53,817 nt of DNA from Clostridiaceae bacterium (GTDB taxonomy: Bacteria > Bacillota > Clostridia > Acetivibrionales > DUMB01). The stretch lies in NCBI GenBank assembly GCA_012840085.1, contig DUMB01000083.1:1-53817 (forward strand), written 5' to 3'. The notes below the pieces were generated by a model. It had not been told where the DNA came from, ran no database searches, and worked only from the letters and a program-made list of their open reading frames with translations. The translations under genes were made by a program, and so were the position numbers. Each line of letters starts with the position of its first letter. Positions within the stretch are counted from its first letter, which is position 1. Shown one piece after another: positions 46,736 through 53,817 of the stretch.

Positions 46736-47449
46736 CTAGCCAATAGAGGATAATTGTTCGTTATTAAGCTGTTGTTCCCTAATAAGCTGGATCTGTTCCC
46801 TGGTAAGTTCTAATATTCTGGCATTGTTTCTTCCTTCAGGCGAACTGATTATTCTGCTGAACCATTTCAATGACTCTTCAGGATTTCCGGTGCGCCTGTA
46901 TAGTTCACCGATTAAATATGTACAGGTTATTTCATCAAATTTTCCAATAGGAAATCTCTCATTCTCATACGCATGGATATAATGCTGCAGCGCAAAATTA
47001 AGAAACTCATTCTCTTTATCCTTGTTATCCTTGATCCTATCATTCATTCTGTATAACCATGCAATTCTCAGGCAAATCCTTGCAAAGTCACTGGACTTGG
47101 CGTTTTCCAGGAGATTAAGTTCATAAAGCGCCAGTTTGAAGGTTTCAAGTGCAGTATCAATATCTCTTTCTCCTGATAAGTCTCTTGGATTCCAGCGTGG
47201 AGTTACCTGCACACGAATTATTTTGGAATTCTTATAGCTTATATCGGGGAACTTGTCCCTTTGTGCTGCATAACCGCAATAACCGCAAACCCAAATATCA
47301 TAAAATACCGGATTTACAGTCTCATAATAAGTACAGAAATCTGAATCACTTCCTACCACTTTACATGCTTTGGATTTTACCTTTGTAACCTGTATATCTT
47401 TTGAACATACAGGGCATGTTGTTGTTACATTGTATAGTCCGTTATTCAT
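46736..47449 (-). CDS. DUF2225 zinc-binding TPR-like protein
   Basis: The 237-residue protein begins with paired CxxC zinc sites (TTCPVCSKDIQV and WVCGYCGYAAQRDKF) plus Cys in SDSDFCTYYE. A helical region with TPR-like repeats (about 100-220; FALQHYIHAYENERFPIG, TYLIGELYRRTGNPEESL, KWFSRIISSPEGRN) follows. This is the DUF2225 layout common in clostridia. Function is not established. Its start overlaps the vanW stop by 8 nt, which implies translational coupling. The AIR synthase-like gene follows about 75 nt later. Confidence 0.88.
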   Translation of the reverse strand: MNNGLYNVTTTCPVCSKDIQVTKVKSKACKVVGSDSDFCTYYETVNPVFYDIWVCGYCGYAAQRDKFPDISYKNSKIIRVQVTPRWNPRDLSGERDIDTALETFKLALYELNLLENAKSSDFARICLRIAWLYRMNDRIKDNKDKENEFLNFALQHYIHAYENERFPIGKFDEITCTYLIGELYRRTGNPEESLKWFSRIISSPEGRNNARILELTREQIQLIREQQLNNEQLSSIG

Positions 47450-48851
47450 TGTATACCTCGCTTAACCTATTATTTATGCTAATTATATTATCGTAATATT
47501 TTTTATTTACTTTAATTTTTGCCCTGATTGGCATATACACATCCTCAGATACCTTTTCAACATTTAACAAATTACCCTGCTTATTATAAATTTCTTTGTA
47601 TACAATAACTTTCAACCCCAACTTTGCTTCACGTTCATATATTACTTCGCCATACGGTACTGAATTATCAATTATATATTCCTCTTCCTCAGGAAAGATT
47701 TCCTCTATTACTTCGGATCTGATCTTTACCACATGATCATCAGGATTTTTTTTGCCGTAAATCCTGATTTCAAGCCTGTTACCTTTTACAAAAGCGTTTA
47801 TGCAAATGGGATAGTCCCTGCTGTTTTTAAATTTAAAATCTATGTAGCCCTCCGATATTGTAGCATCCTGACCGGGCTCCACATATCCCAGGGGCATAGA
47901 ATGATGTTTTCTCTCGACAACATCCAGGTTTGTTCTTAGCACTGCCCCATACAATGTAGTGGTCACCTGGCAGACGCCCCCTCCTGCTCCGGGAATCAAC
48001 TCATTATTTTGTATTACCGGAGCTTCTTTGTATCCATTTTCCACAGTCCTTGGGCCTAACGTCTTGTCCATTGAAAAAACTTCACCGGCAAGCAATATTG
48101 TTCCGTCTATTTTCTTGCATGCCAGTTCAATGTTGTGACTTCTGTCGGGCTGGCTTCTGCTGAATACCGTAGAAAAGGATGCAAGTACATCCTTAATATC
48201 CTTTATATTGTCGTATCTGATTTTTGGAATAATTTCATCAACCCGAAGTTTAATCACACCGGATACCCTTTTTAATACATAATCTTCTATCAACTTTTGA
48301 TTTATGTCAATGTCAAGAGATCTCCCAATTGTCTCTTTTTTTATGGATAATTTGCCATCCTCAAAAGTTGTGGATGCATTACGCTCACTTGTGTCAATTT
48401 TCTTTTTAATTTCTTCCAGCAATGCACGCAGCTTTTTTTTGTCATATCCGCTCGCAACACTTATATTAACGTTATTTTTACGGACATTCATTATTTCTTT
48501 CATACGTGCAAAGATACTGCCTTTCCTTCCTATACTATAGGCTTTTTTCACAGCATCACCGGTTTCGAACACATATGACAAGCTTTTCAGATCGATTTTT
48601 TGCCTGAGATCTCCGTAAAAAAGCTCAATGTTAACATTCTCAAGATCCCGGTTAAGTTTTTGCTTCACTGCTGCTTTTGCCTGCTCGGTGGTAAGCCCTG
48701 AAACATTTACATTTTCAATAAAAACTCCGTCATATATAGTTTCTCTTCCGAGAACCGTTGAAATATATACCGCTGCCGCTGCAACAATTATCAGTACAAT
48801 CAGTATAGGTAACAGAATCCATATATATTTTTTTATAAGTACAAGCAACAT
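47442..48851 (-). CDS. VanW family membrane-anchored protein
   Basis: The 469-residue protein has one N-terminal membrane helix (about 10-34) and an extracellular region. Two peptidoglycan-binding-4 type domains (about 45-250) open with VFIENVNVSGLTTEQAKAAV. The VanW domain (about 255-385) shows GTILLAGEVFSMDKTLGPRT, GYKEAPVIQNNELIPGAGGG, VCQVTTTLYGAVLRTNLDVV and ERKHHSMPLGYV. A G5-like or short C-terminal stretch ends it. VanW-family proteins are linked to cell-wall metabolism, but the biochemical activity is unproven. It leads the operon with the DUF2225 and AIR synthase-like genes. Confidence 0.92.
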   Translation of the reverse strand: MLLVLIKKYIWILLPILIVLIIVAAAAVYISTVLGRETIYDGVFIENVNVSGLTTEQAKAAVKQKLNRDLENVNIELFYGDLRQKIDLKSLSYVFETGDAVKKAYSIGRKGSIFARMKEIMNVRKNNVNISVASGYDKKKLRALLEEIKKKIDTSERNASTTFEDGKLSIKKETIGRSLDIDINQKLIEDYVLKRVSGVIKLRVDEIIPKIRYDNIKDIKDVLASFSTVFSRSQPDRSHNIELACKKIDGTILLAGEVFSMDKTLGPRTVENGYKEAPVIQNNELIPGAGGGVCQVTTTLYGAVLRTNLDVVERKHHSMPLGYVEPGQDATISEGYIDFKFKNSRDYPICINAFVKGNRLEIRIYGKKNPDDHVVKIRSEVIEEIFPEEEEYIIDNSVPYGEVIYEREAKLGLKVIVYKEIYNKQGNLLNVEKVSEDVYMPIRAKIKVNKKYYDNIISINNRLSEVYNE

Positions 48852-48996
48852 ATATTTTCACACCAGATCAGAATTTTTAAATAATACCTATAAATTAATA
48901 ACAATATATTTTATACCTGCATATTGTTTCCAATACTATTATTATTGTTGCTTGACTTGTCTCATTACATACGTTTTCCTGACAGAGAATTTATTC

Positions 48997-50208
48997 TTAA
49001 TATTTTTTTGCCGGAGTTATAGTTAATATTTCAGTTTTTTCAATAGCCTTTTCAATTAACTCTTCAAGGTTCAATACAGATTCAGACTCTAAAATATTAG
49101 GAAGCTTCGGCTTTGTCTTCGGATGCTTGGCCACAAATACTGTACAGCAATCTTCATAAGGAAGAATTGATGTTTCAAATGTATCTATTTTACGCGCTAT
49201 ATCTACGACATCATTCTTGTCCATTCCGATAAGCGGTCTGAATATCGGCATATTAACAGCAGAGTCAGTACAATAAAGGCTCTCTATGGTCTGGCTTGCC
49301 ACCTGGCCCAGGCTCTCACCGGTAACCAATGCAAGTGCTCCGTTGGCTCTCGCAATTTTTTCCGCAATCATCATCATCGCTCTTCTCATGATAATGGTAA
49401 GCTCATCCTGAGGGCATTTATCGTTTATTTCAAGCTGAATATCAGTGAAGGGCACAATATGAAGTTTGATATTATAGCAATAGTTGCTAAGAATTCTGGC
49501 AAGCTCAATAACTTTTTCCTTTGCACGTTCACTTGTATAAGGATAGCTGTGAAAATGCACTGCTTCCAATACAGCCCCTCTCTTTGCCATCATCCAGCCG
49601 GCCACAGGGCTGTCTATTCCACCCGAAAGAAGAAGCATTACCTTTCCGTTGGTTCCGACAGGAAGACCACCACTGGCGGGAATTATTTCAGAATAAATGT
49701 ATGTTGATTCCCTTACTTCAACAAAAAGAATAATTAAAGGATTATTTACATCTACTTTTAAAACCGGAATGTTTTCGAGAAGAAATCCTCCAAGCTCCGC
49801 ACTTATTTCAGGAGATTTCATCGGGAACCTTTTATTTCCCCTTTTTGTTTCCACCTTGAATGTGACCGTACCTTCTGCGCCGGTACGAGCAACCGCATTC
49901 CTGTTTATGATATCCTTTAGCATTTCAACGGAATGCTTTTTTATCTCTTCCATATCACTTTCAATTTTCCATACAGGGCTCACAGAAATAACGCCAAATA
50001 CCTTGGTGAGCTTTTCTATGGCCAAATCATAATCATAGTTCTCATTTTCGGGTTCAACATATATTCTCGACTGGGACCTGATGATTTCTATTTTCCCCAG
50101 GCCATACAGAGATCTTTTTATGTTGTTTACCAGCTTAGCTTCAAATGTTGGCCTGTTAAGCCCTTTCAAAGCAATCTCGCCATAGCGTATAAGAATAACC
50201 TTTTTCAT
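48997..50208 (-). CDS. thiI: tRNA 4-thiouridine synthase ThiI
   Basis: The 403-residue enzyme adenylates U8 of tRNA and inserts sulfur, and in some species also feeds thiamine thiazole synthesis. It has an N-terminal ferredoxin-like region (RYGEIALKGLNRPTFE), a THUMP domain (about 60-165) and a PP-loop (VMLLLSGGIDSPVAGWMMA). YEDCCTVFVAKHPKTKP follows near the end. There is no C-terminal rhodanese domain, so sulfur must come from a partner. That partner is the upstream cysteine desulfurase, whose stop overlaps this start as ATGA, matching the Bacillus NifZ-ThiI pairing. Confidence 0.96.
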   Translation of the reverse strand: MKKVILIRYGEIALKGLNRPTFEAKLVNNIKRSLYGLGKIEIIRSQSRIYVEPENENYDYDLAIEKLTKVFGVISVSPVWKIESDMEEIKKHSVEMLKDIINRNAVARTGAEGTVTFKVETKRGNKRFPMKSPEISAELGGFLLENIPVLKVDVNNPLIILFVEVRESTYIYSEIIPASGGLPVGTNGKVMLLLSGGIDSPVAGWMMAKRGAVLEAVHFHSYPYTSERAKEKVIELARILSNYCYNIKLHIVPFTDIQLEINDKCPQDELTIIMRRAMMMIAEKIARANGALALVTGESLGQVASQTIESLYCTDSAVNMPIFRPLIGMDKNDVVDIARKIDTFETSILPYEDCCTVFVAKHPKTKPKLPNILESESVLNLEELIEKAIEKTEILTITPAKKY

Positions 50209-51371
50209 CTTCTTACCCTTCTTCCTCCACGTTTTATTTGTATTCTCGGTAGTATGCTCTTAATAGCTTCTACCACATATTCCACTTCTTCTTCGGTATT
50301 CAGTGAGGAAAAGCTGAATCTCACCGAACCTTCCATATAACATTGTTCAACTGACATTGCTTCCAAAACATGGCTCTGAATTCTCTTTCTCGAGGAACAT
50401 GCAGAGCCGGTTGAGGCAAATATCCCTTTTTCTTCAAGATGGTGCACAAGCACCTCGGCTTTTACATTTGCAAAAGATATATTCAATATATATGGTGAAC
50501 CGTTATCGGGAGAAATTATCCTGAAATCATCCTTTATATCCGTTAATCCGTCAATAAACAGTTGTTTTAATCTTTCAACATGCTCCCTGTTTTGCTCAAT
50601 TTTTTCCGTAATCATTTTAGCTGCAAGGCCAAAACCGCATATGCCCGGAACATTCTCCGTACCCGACCTGATAAGGGATTCCTGTCCGCCGCCAAAAATA
50701 ATAGGCTTTATCCTCGTCTGCTTTTTTACATAGAGAGCTCCTGTACCCTTTGGCCCGTGTATCTTGTGTGAACTCATGGACATCATATCTATTCCAAGTT
50801 GTCCGGGCAGAATTTTTATTTTTCCGTATGCCTGCACAGCGTCAACAAAAATTACTGCGTTAGGATTTATACTGTTCTTGATTTTTACTATTTCTTCAAC
50901 AGGCTGTACGGATCCCACTTCATTGTTGACAAAAATAACACTGATAAGAGCCGTATCTTCTCTTATTTTATCCGCAAGCTCCTGCAGATTTATTATTCCA
51001 TTGCTGTCTACCCCGATAAAATCTGTACTGTACCCATTCTCTGCGAGGTGTTTGTAAACTTCCAGTACTGCTGGATGCTCAATCCTGGTTGTAATTATGT
51101 GTTTGCCGTTTCGGGGATTTGCGGCCAGATACCCTCTTATAGCAAGATTGTTTGACTCGGTCCCTCCTGAAGTAAAGTATATCTCACCGCTGCTTACACC
51201 AATACTGCCGGCAATGACTTCCCTCGCCGTTTTTATGAGCTTTTCCGCCTCAATTCCTTTGGTATGGATCGATGAAGGATTCCCGTAAGCCTCTCTGTTT
51301 ACATATGTCATATATTCAATTACTTCATCAAAGGGTCTTGTGGTAGCGCTGTTGTCAAAATATGCCTCCAT
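50205..51371 (-). CDS. Cysteine desulfurase partner of ThiI (NifZ/YrvO-like)
   Basis: This second 388-residue PLP cysteine desulfurase has Lys203 (SMSSHKIHGPKG) and persulfide Cys325 (ASTGSACSSRKRIQSHV). Core motifs are YFDNSATTRP, FTSGGTESNNLA, TRIEHPAVLEV and NNEVGSVQP. It overlaps thiI by 4 nt (ATGA), which argues for a dedicated sulfur supply to tRNA 4-thiouridine rather than general Fe-S assembly. The C-terminus is basic (QIKRGGRRVRR). AAAGAGAGG is the ribosome-binding site. It differs from the IscS encoded at 36094-37296. Confidence 0.95.
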   Translation of the reverse strand: MEAYFDNSATTRPFDEVIEYMTYVNREAYGNPSSIHTKGIEAEKLIKTAREVIAGSIGVSSGEIYFTSGGTESNNLAIRGYLAANPRNGKHIITTRIEHPAVLEVYKHLAENGYSTDFIGVDSNGIINLQELADKIREDTALISVIFVNNEVGSVQPVEEIVKIKNSINPNAVIFVDAVQAYGKIKILPGQLGIDMMSMSSHKIHGPKGTGALYVKKQTRIKPIIFGGGQESLIRSGTENVPGICGFGLAAKMITEKIEQNREHVERLKQLFIDGLTDIKDDFRIISPDNGSPYILNISFANVKAEVLVHHLEEKGIFASTGSACSSRKRIQSHVLEAMSVEQCYMEGSVRFSFSSLNTEEEVEYVVEAIKSILPRIQIKRGGRRVRR

Positions 51372-51699
51372 ATGAAATAACCTCTCTTTGTTGTTTCAAA
51401 TAGCTTACAAACAAGCTTGTCCTATTGTTTCCTTTGGTATTTTACCATAATATGCATTTAATAACTATTATAATGTTTTTTCATTTTGTATCAAATTAAT
51501 ACCTTGCCAAAATTAACAGCTTGCCTGAACCAATAGTTACAAAATAATAGATTGTTAAAACTAATACCTTTTAAAAACTAACAGCTTCTTTAAGCTAATA
51601 ACTTATTATTAAACCTAATTGCGTTCCAAAACTAATAGCTTGTTAAGTTCAATTTTTATAAGTAAAAGTTTTTAAATTTAATGCCACAACAACTTATAC
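51372..51699. repeat. Divergent intergenic region with degenerate aaactaatagcttgtt repeats
   Basis: From about 51505 to 51655, eight or so imperfect 16-20 nt units of the form aaactaatagcttgtt fill the space between the divergent iscS2 and SLH-protein genes. The remainder is AT-rich. No gene was seen. Confidence 0.7.
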
Positions 51700-51700
51700 A

Positions 51701-51730
51701 TGGCAACTGTGCCCGGATTTATGGTATACT
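51701..51730 (+). promoter_or_regulatory. Possible promoter of the SLH-GH18 gene
   Basis: TATACT (51725-51730), with a weak TGGCAA (51701-51706) 18 nt upstream, precedes the start codon by 41 nt. Confidence 0.35.
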
Positions 51731-51771
51731 ATACATTAAATGTTGAGGAAATTAAAGGGGTAAATGTATTT

Positions 51772-53643
51772 ATGTGCAGGTTTTTTAATTTATCATATAT
51801 TTTTACATATATTTTTAGTTCATCACATATTTTTAATCTATCATATATTTTTAATTTATCACGCAAATTCTATAAATTGATATGCGGGCTGCTTATTACA
51901 GCTATATTTTTGTGGTCGTTTCCATGCAGTTTGTCGGCGGCCTCTTTACCTGCCGGTGTTCAGAAATTCTCCGACGTTCCGGAAAACCACTATGCATTTG
52001 AGACTATACATAAGCTTCGCGCCTTAGGTATAACCAACGGCATAGGCAATAATAAATTCGGCATGGGAAAAAACCTTACAAGAGCTGAATTTGTCAACTT
52101 CTTAAAGAATCTGCACGGTTGGGAAGATTATAAGCCTGAAAAATCAAGTTTCCAGGATGTTAAGAGTAACAAGTGGTACTATGTCCCTGTCGAAACTGCG
52201 CTGAAGCATGGTGTAATTGATAAATCCAGCCAATTCAGGCCGGATGATTATATAACCCGTGAAGAAATGGCAGTTATGATTGTAAGAAGCCTTGGATATG
52301 AAAACCTTGCAAAACGGATTTCGTATCTCGAAAGCCCCTTTGATGATGTCACAACAAATGTAGGATACATCACAATTGCTAAAGATATGGGAATCATTAA
52401 GGGGACCGGGCAAAAAAAATTCAGCCCTCATAATAACGCATTAAGGGAAGATGCCGCAACCATGCTTGCAAGGATGTATGACAGGCTAAGCCATGGCCTT
52501 GATGAGCTGCATGCATTCTATGCCATAAAGTCATATCCCCAGATTGACATGATTGAAAAACTTGATTCAGTCAGCTTTGGGTGGAGCTGCCTTAAATTTG
52601 ACGAAAATAGCAGGCAGGTTGTACTTAATACATCAGACAATAAGTACGGGTTTACCATACCTTCCGGATTCTCTGAGCCTGTAGAAATTGCCAAAAACAA
52701 TGGAGTCAAGACACAGTTGATGGTCTTTGCATCGCAGGATGACAAGGTGTATGATGAACGGCAAAACAAGTACATTGGATTGCTCGAGTATGTACTTTCC
52801 ACTCCCGCAAGCAGGAGCAAGGTTATAGATGAAATTATAAAACATACAACCCTTTCCGGAAATGATGGCTCAAATGTAGTTTTTGACGGTGTAGTGATAG
52901 ACTTTGAGGCAATGAAAGGTGAAACTCTGAAAAATAATTTTACTGCCTTTCTGACAGAACTCAGAAGCAAAATGACTGAAAACAATGTTGAAAACTTATA
53001 TGTGGCTGTTCATCCGAAAAGCAAAAAGATAGGTTATTATGATGCCTACGATTACAGAAGCATAGGTGATATAGCAGACAGGGTCATACTAATGGCCCAC
53101 GACTACAATGCAAAGAAACTGAGCTCACAGGAAATGTCTGCAGGTGACAGATATATATATACGCCTCTGACTCCTATAAATGAAATATACTATGCACTGC
53201 GTGAGATAACCAACGAGGATTATGGTGTAAGGGATTCAAAAAAAATATGGCTGCAGATTTCTTTTTCTACAGCACAATGGGAAGTTAAAAACGGTCAGGT
53301 TGTAAATAGCACTCCCTACACTCCTGATTATGAAAAAGTTTTTAACAGGATTGTGAATCCCGACAATATGAAGGATGTTTCTGTAAACTACTCTGAGCAG
53401 TATCAGAATCCGTATATAACTTACAGAAACGGTGAATCAGAATTTATAATATGGTATGAAGACTCAAGAAGCATTGATGCAAAAATCAAACTTGCCAGGA
53501 TGTTTAATATCAATGGGATTTCCCTCTGGCGGCTGGGCAACATTCCAGACTTCGAACAAACTGTAAATGGCAGACCCTCTTATCTTGATGTGTGGCAGAA
53601 ACTGAATGAATATAAGCTGAATGAATATAATCCAAATGAATAA
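51772..53643 (+). CDS. SLH-anchored GH18-like glycoside hydrolase
   Basis: The protein of 623 residues starts at the ATG at 51772, with AAAGGGG 11 nt upstream. Residues 5-32 are in-frame 6-residue repeats (FNLSYI, FSSSHI, FNLSYI, FNLSRK). The signal segment KLICGLLITAIFLWSFPCSL follows at about 35-56. Three SLH motifs span about 62-235, opening with FSDVPENHYAFETIHKL, FQDVKSNKWYYVPVETAL and FDDVTTNVGYITIAKDM. The C-terminal domain (about 260-610) is GH18-like: the signature DGVVIDFE places Asp372 and the catalytic Glu379, followed by RVILMAHDYNAK and GISLWRLG. Relatives in spore formers act on peptidoglycan or chitin-like glycans. It ends in KLNEY repeats. Confidence 0.88.
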   Translation: MCRFFNLSYIFTYIFSSSHIFNLSYIFNLSRKFYKLICGLLITAIFLWSFPCSLSAASLPAGVQKFSDVPENHYAFETIHKLRALGITNGIGNNKFGMGKNLTRAEFVNFLKNLHGWEDYKPEKSSFQDVKSNKWYYVPVETALKHGVIDKSSQFRPDDYITREEMAVMIVRSLGYENLAKRISYLESPFDDVTTNVGYITIAKDMGIIKGTGQKKFSPHNNALREDAATMLARMYDRLSHGLDELHAFYAIKSYPQIDMIEKLDSVSFGWSCLKFDENSRQVVLNTSDNKYGFTIPSGFSEPVEIAKNNGVKTQLMVFASQDDKVYDERQNKYIGLLEYVLSTPASRSKVIDEIIKHTTLSGNDGSNVVFDGVVIDFEAMKGETLKNNFTAFLTELRSKMTENNVENLYVAVHPKSKKIGYYDAYDYRSIGDIADRVILMAHDYNAKKLSSQEMSAGDRYIYTPLTPINEIYYALREITNEDYGVRDSKKIWLQISFSTAQWEVKNGQVVNSTPYTPDYEKVFNRIVNPDNMKDVSVNYSEQYQNPYITYRNGESEFIIWYEDSRSIDAKIKLARMFNINGISLWRLGNIPDFEQTVNGRPSYLDVWQKLNEYKLNEYNPNE

Positions 53644-53682
53644 AACTAAATGAATATAACTAAATGAATATAACTAATATAG
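53599..53682 (+). repeat. 14-15 nt tandem repeat across the 3' end of the SLH-GH18 gene
   Basis: Units of aaactgaatgaatat type start inside the gene, where they encode KLNEY-KLNEY-NPNE. They run through the stop codon into the intergenic space as aactaaatgaatat copies, up to 10 nt before the intron boundary. Confidence 0.85.
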
Positions 53683-53693
53683 GCTGAATAAAT

Positions 53694-53817
53694 ATCGAGT
53701 AGGAGGTAGGTGATTAATTCACCTACCGACCTCTCACACCACCTAGCCTACGGTCCCGTACTAGGCGGTTCCCAAGTTTACGCCGTTACGGTTTTGTAGT
53801 AATCCCAGAAAAATGTG
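53694..53817 (-). mobile_element. 3' end of the same group II intron, right copy
   Basis: This is a perfect inverted copy of the left terminal segment, holding domains V and VI. On the minus strand the intron ends at about 53694 and is followed by att, as in the left copy. It lies 50 nt downstream of, and antisense to, the SLH-GH18 gene. The body of the intron lies right of the window. Confidence 0.85.

Noticed and set aside
1..53817. The perfect terminal inverted repeats as ends of a 53.8-kb transposon, linear plasmid or phage
   Set aside because: The repeat has clear group II intron domain V-VI sequence, and its 127-bp length fits an assembly k-mer. The enclosed genes are ordinary chromosomal housekeeping genes.

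Overview
The window comes from a low-GC, spore-forming, S-layer-bearing member of the Clostridia, probably near the Clostridium thermocellum / Acetivibrio group. That placement is an inference. It rests on an IspH-ribosomal protein S1 fusion, SLH and copper-amine-oxidase-like stalk domains on secreted proteins, a HutP-family protein, a glycine-rich coat-like protein, and very large Ig-domain surface proteins. No rRNA, tRNA or CRISPR array was seen.

Boundaries: bases 1-127 and 53691-53817 are perfect inverted copies of each other. They carry the 3' end (domains V and VI) of one group II intron. The exact 127-bp length looks like the shared k-mer of an assembly graph, so the window is probably one contig lying between two oppositely oriented intron copies.

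Layout. 0.1-1.3 kb: a PAS/HTH regulator followed by ridA. 1.6-14.7 kb: a decaying surface-protein locus on the minus strand. It holds a remnant with a broken SLH motif, a giant multi-Ig protein gene (3,258 codons) cut by two in-frame stops, and a secreted C39-peptidase-like gene with two in-frame stops and a frameshift. 15.3-19.0 kb: DUF2935, lipoate ligase, CheR and SpeD. 19.4-23.7 kb: a compact operon hutP-aroH-cmk-plsC-ispH/rpsA. 24-27 kb: a membrane protein, a BaiN-like flavoprotein, an RpiR regulator and a 55-codon YpmA-like gene. 27.3-34.4 kb: an unrecognised zinc-ribbon protein, a coat-like protein, a Xer-type recombinase, an LCP protein, an M18 aminopeptidase and a HisJ-type PHP phosphatase. 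34.4-51.4 kb, all minus strand: mnmA; iscS-iscU; larA-like; htrA-stalk protein-rarA; glyA behind a tandem glycine riboswitch; vanW-DUF2225-AIR synthase-like; and iscS2-thiI. 51.8-53.6 kb: an SLH-anchored GH18-like protein on the plus strand.

Functional themes are sulfur mobilisation to tRNA (two cysteine desulfurases, IscU, MnmA, ThiI), cell-envelope building and quality control (LCP, VanW, HtrA, SLH protein, PlsC), and one-carbon/glycine control (GlyA with riboswitch). A recurring oddity is that many gene edges carry short degenerate tandem repeats of 9-18 nt. Each locus has its own unit, and some lie in frame inside the ends of proteins.
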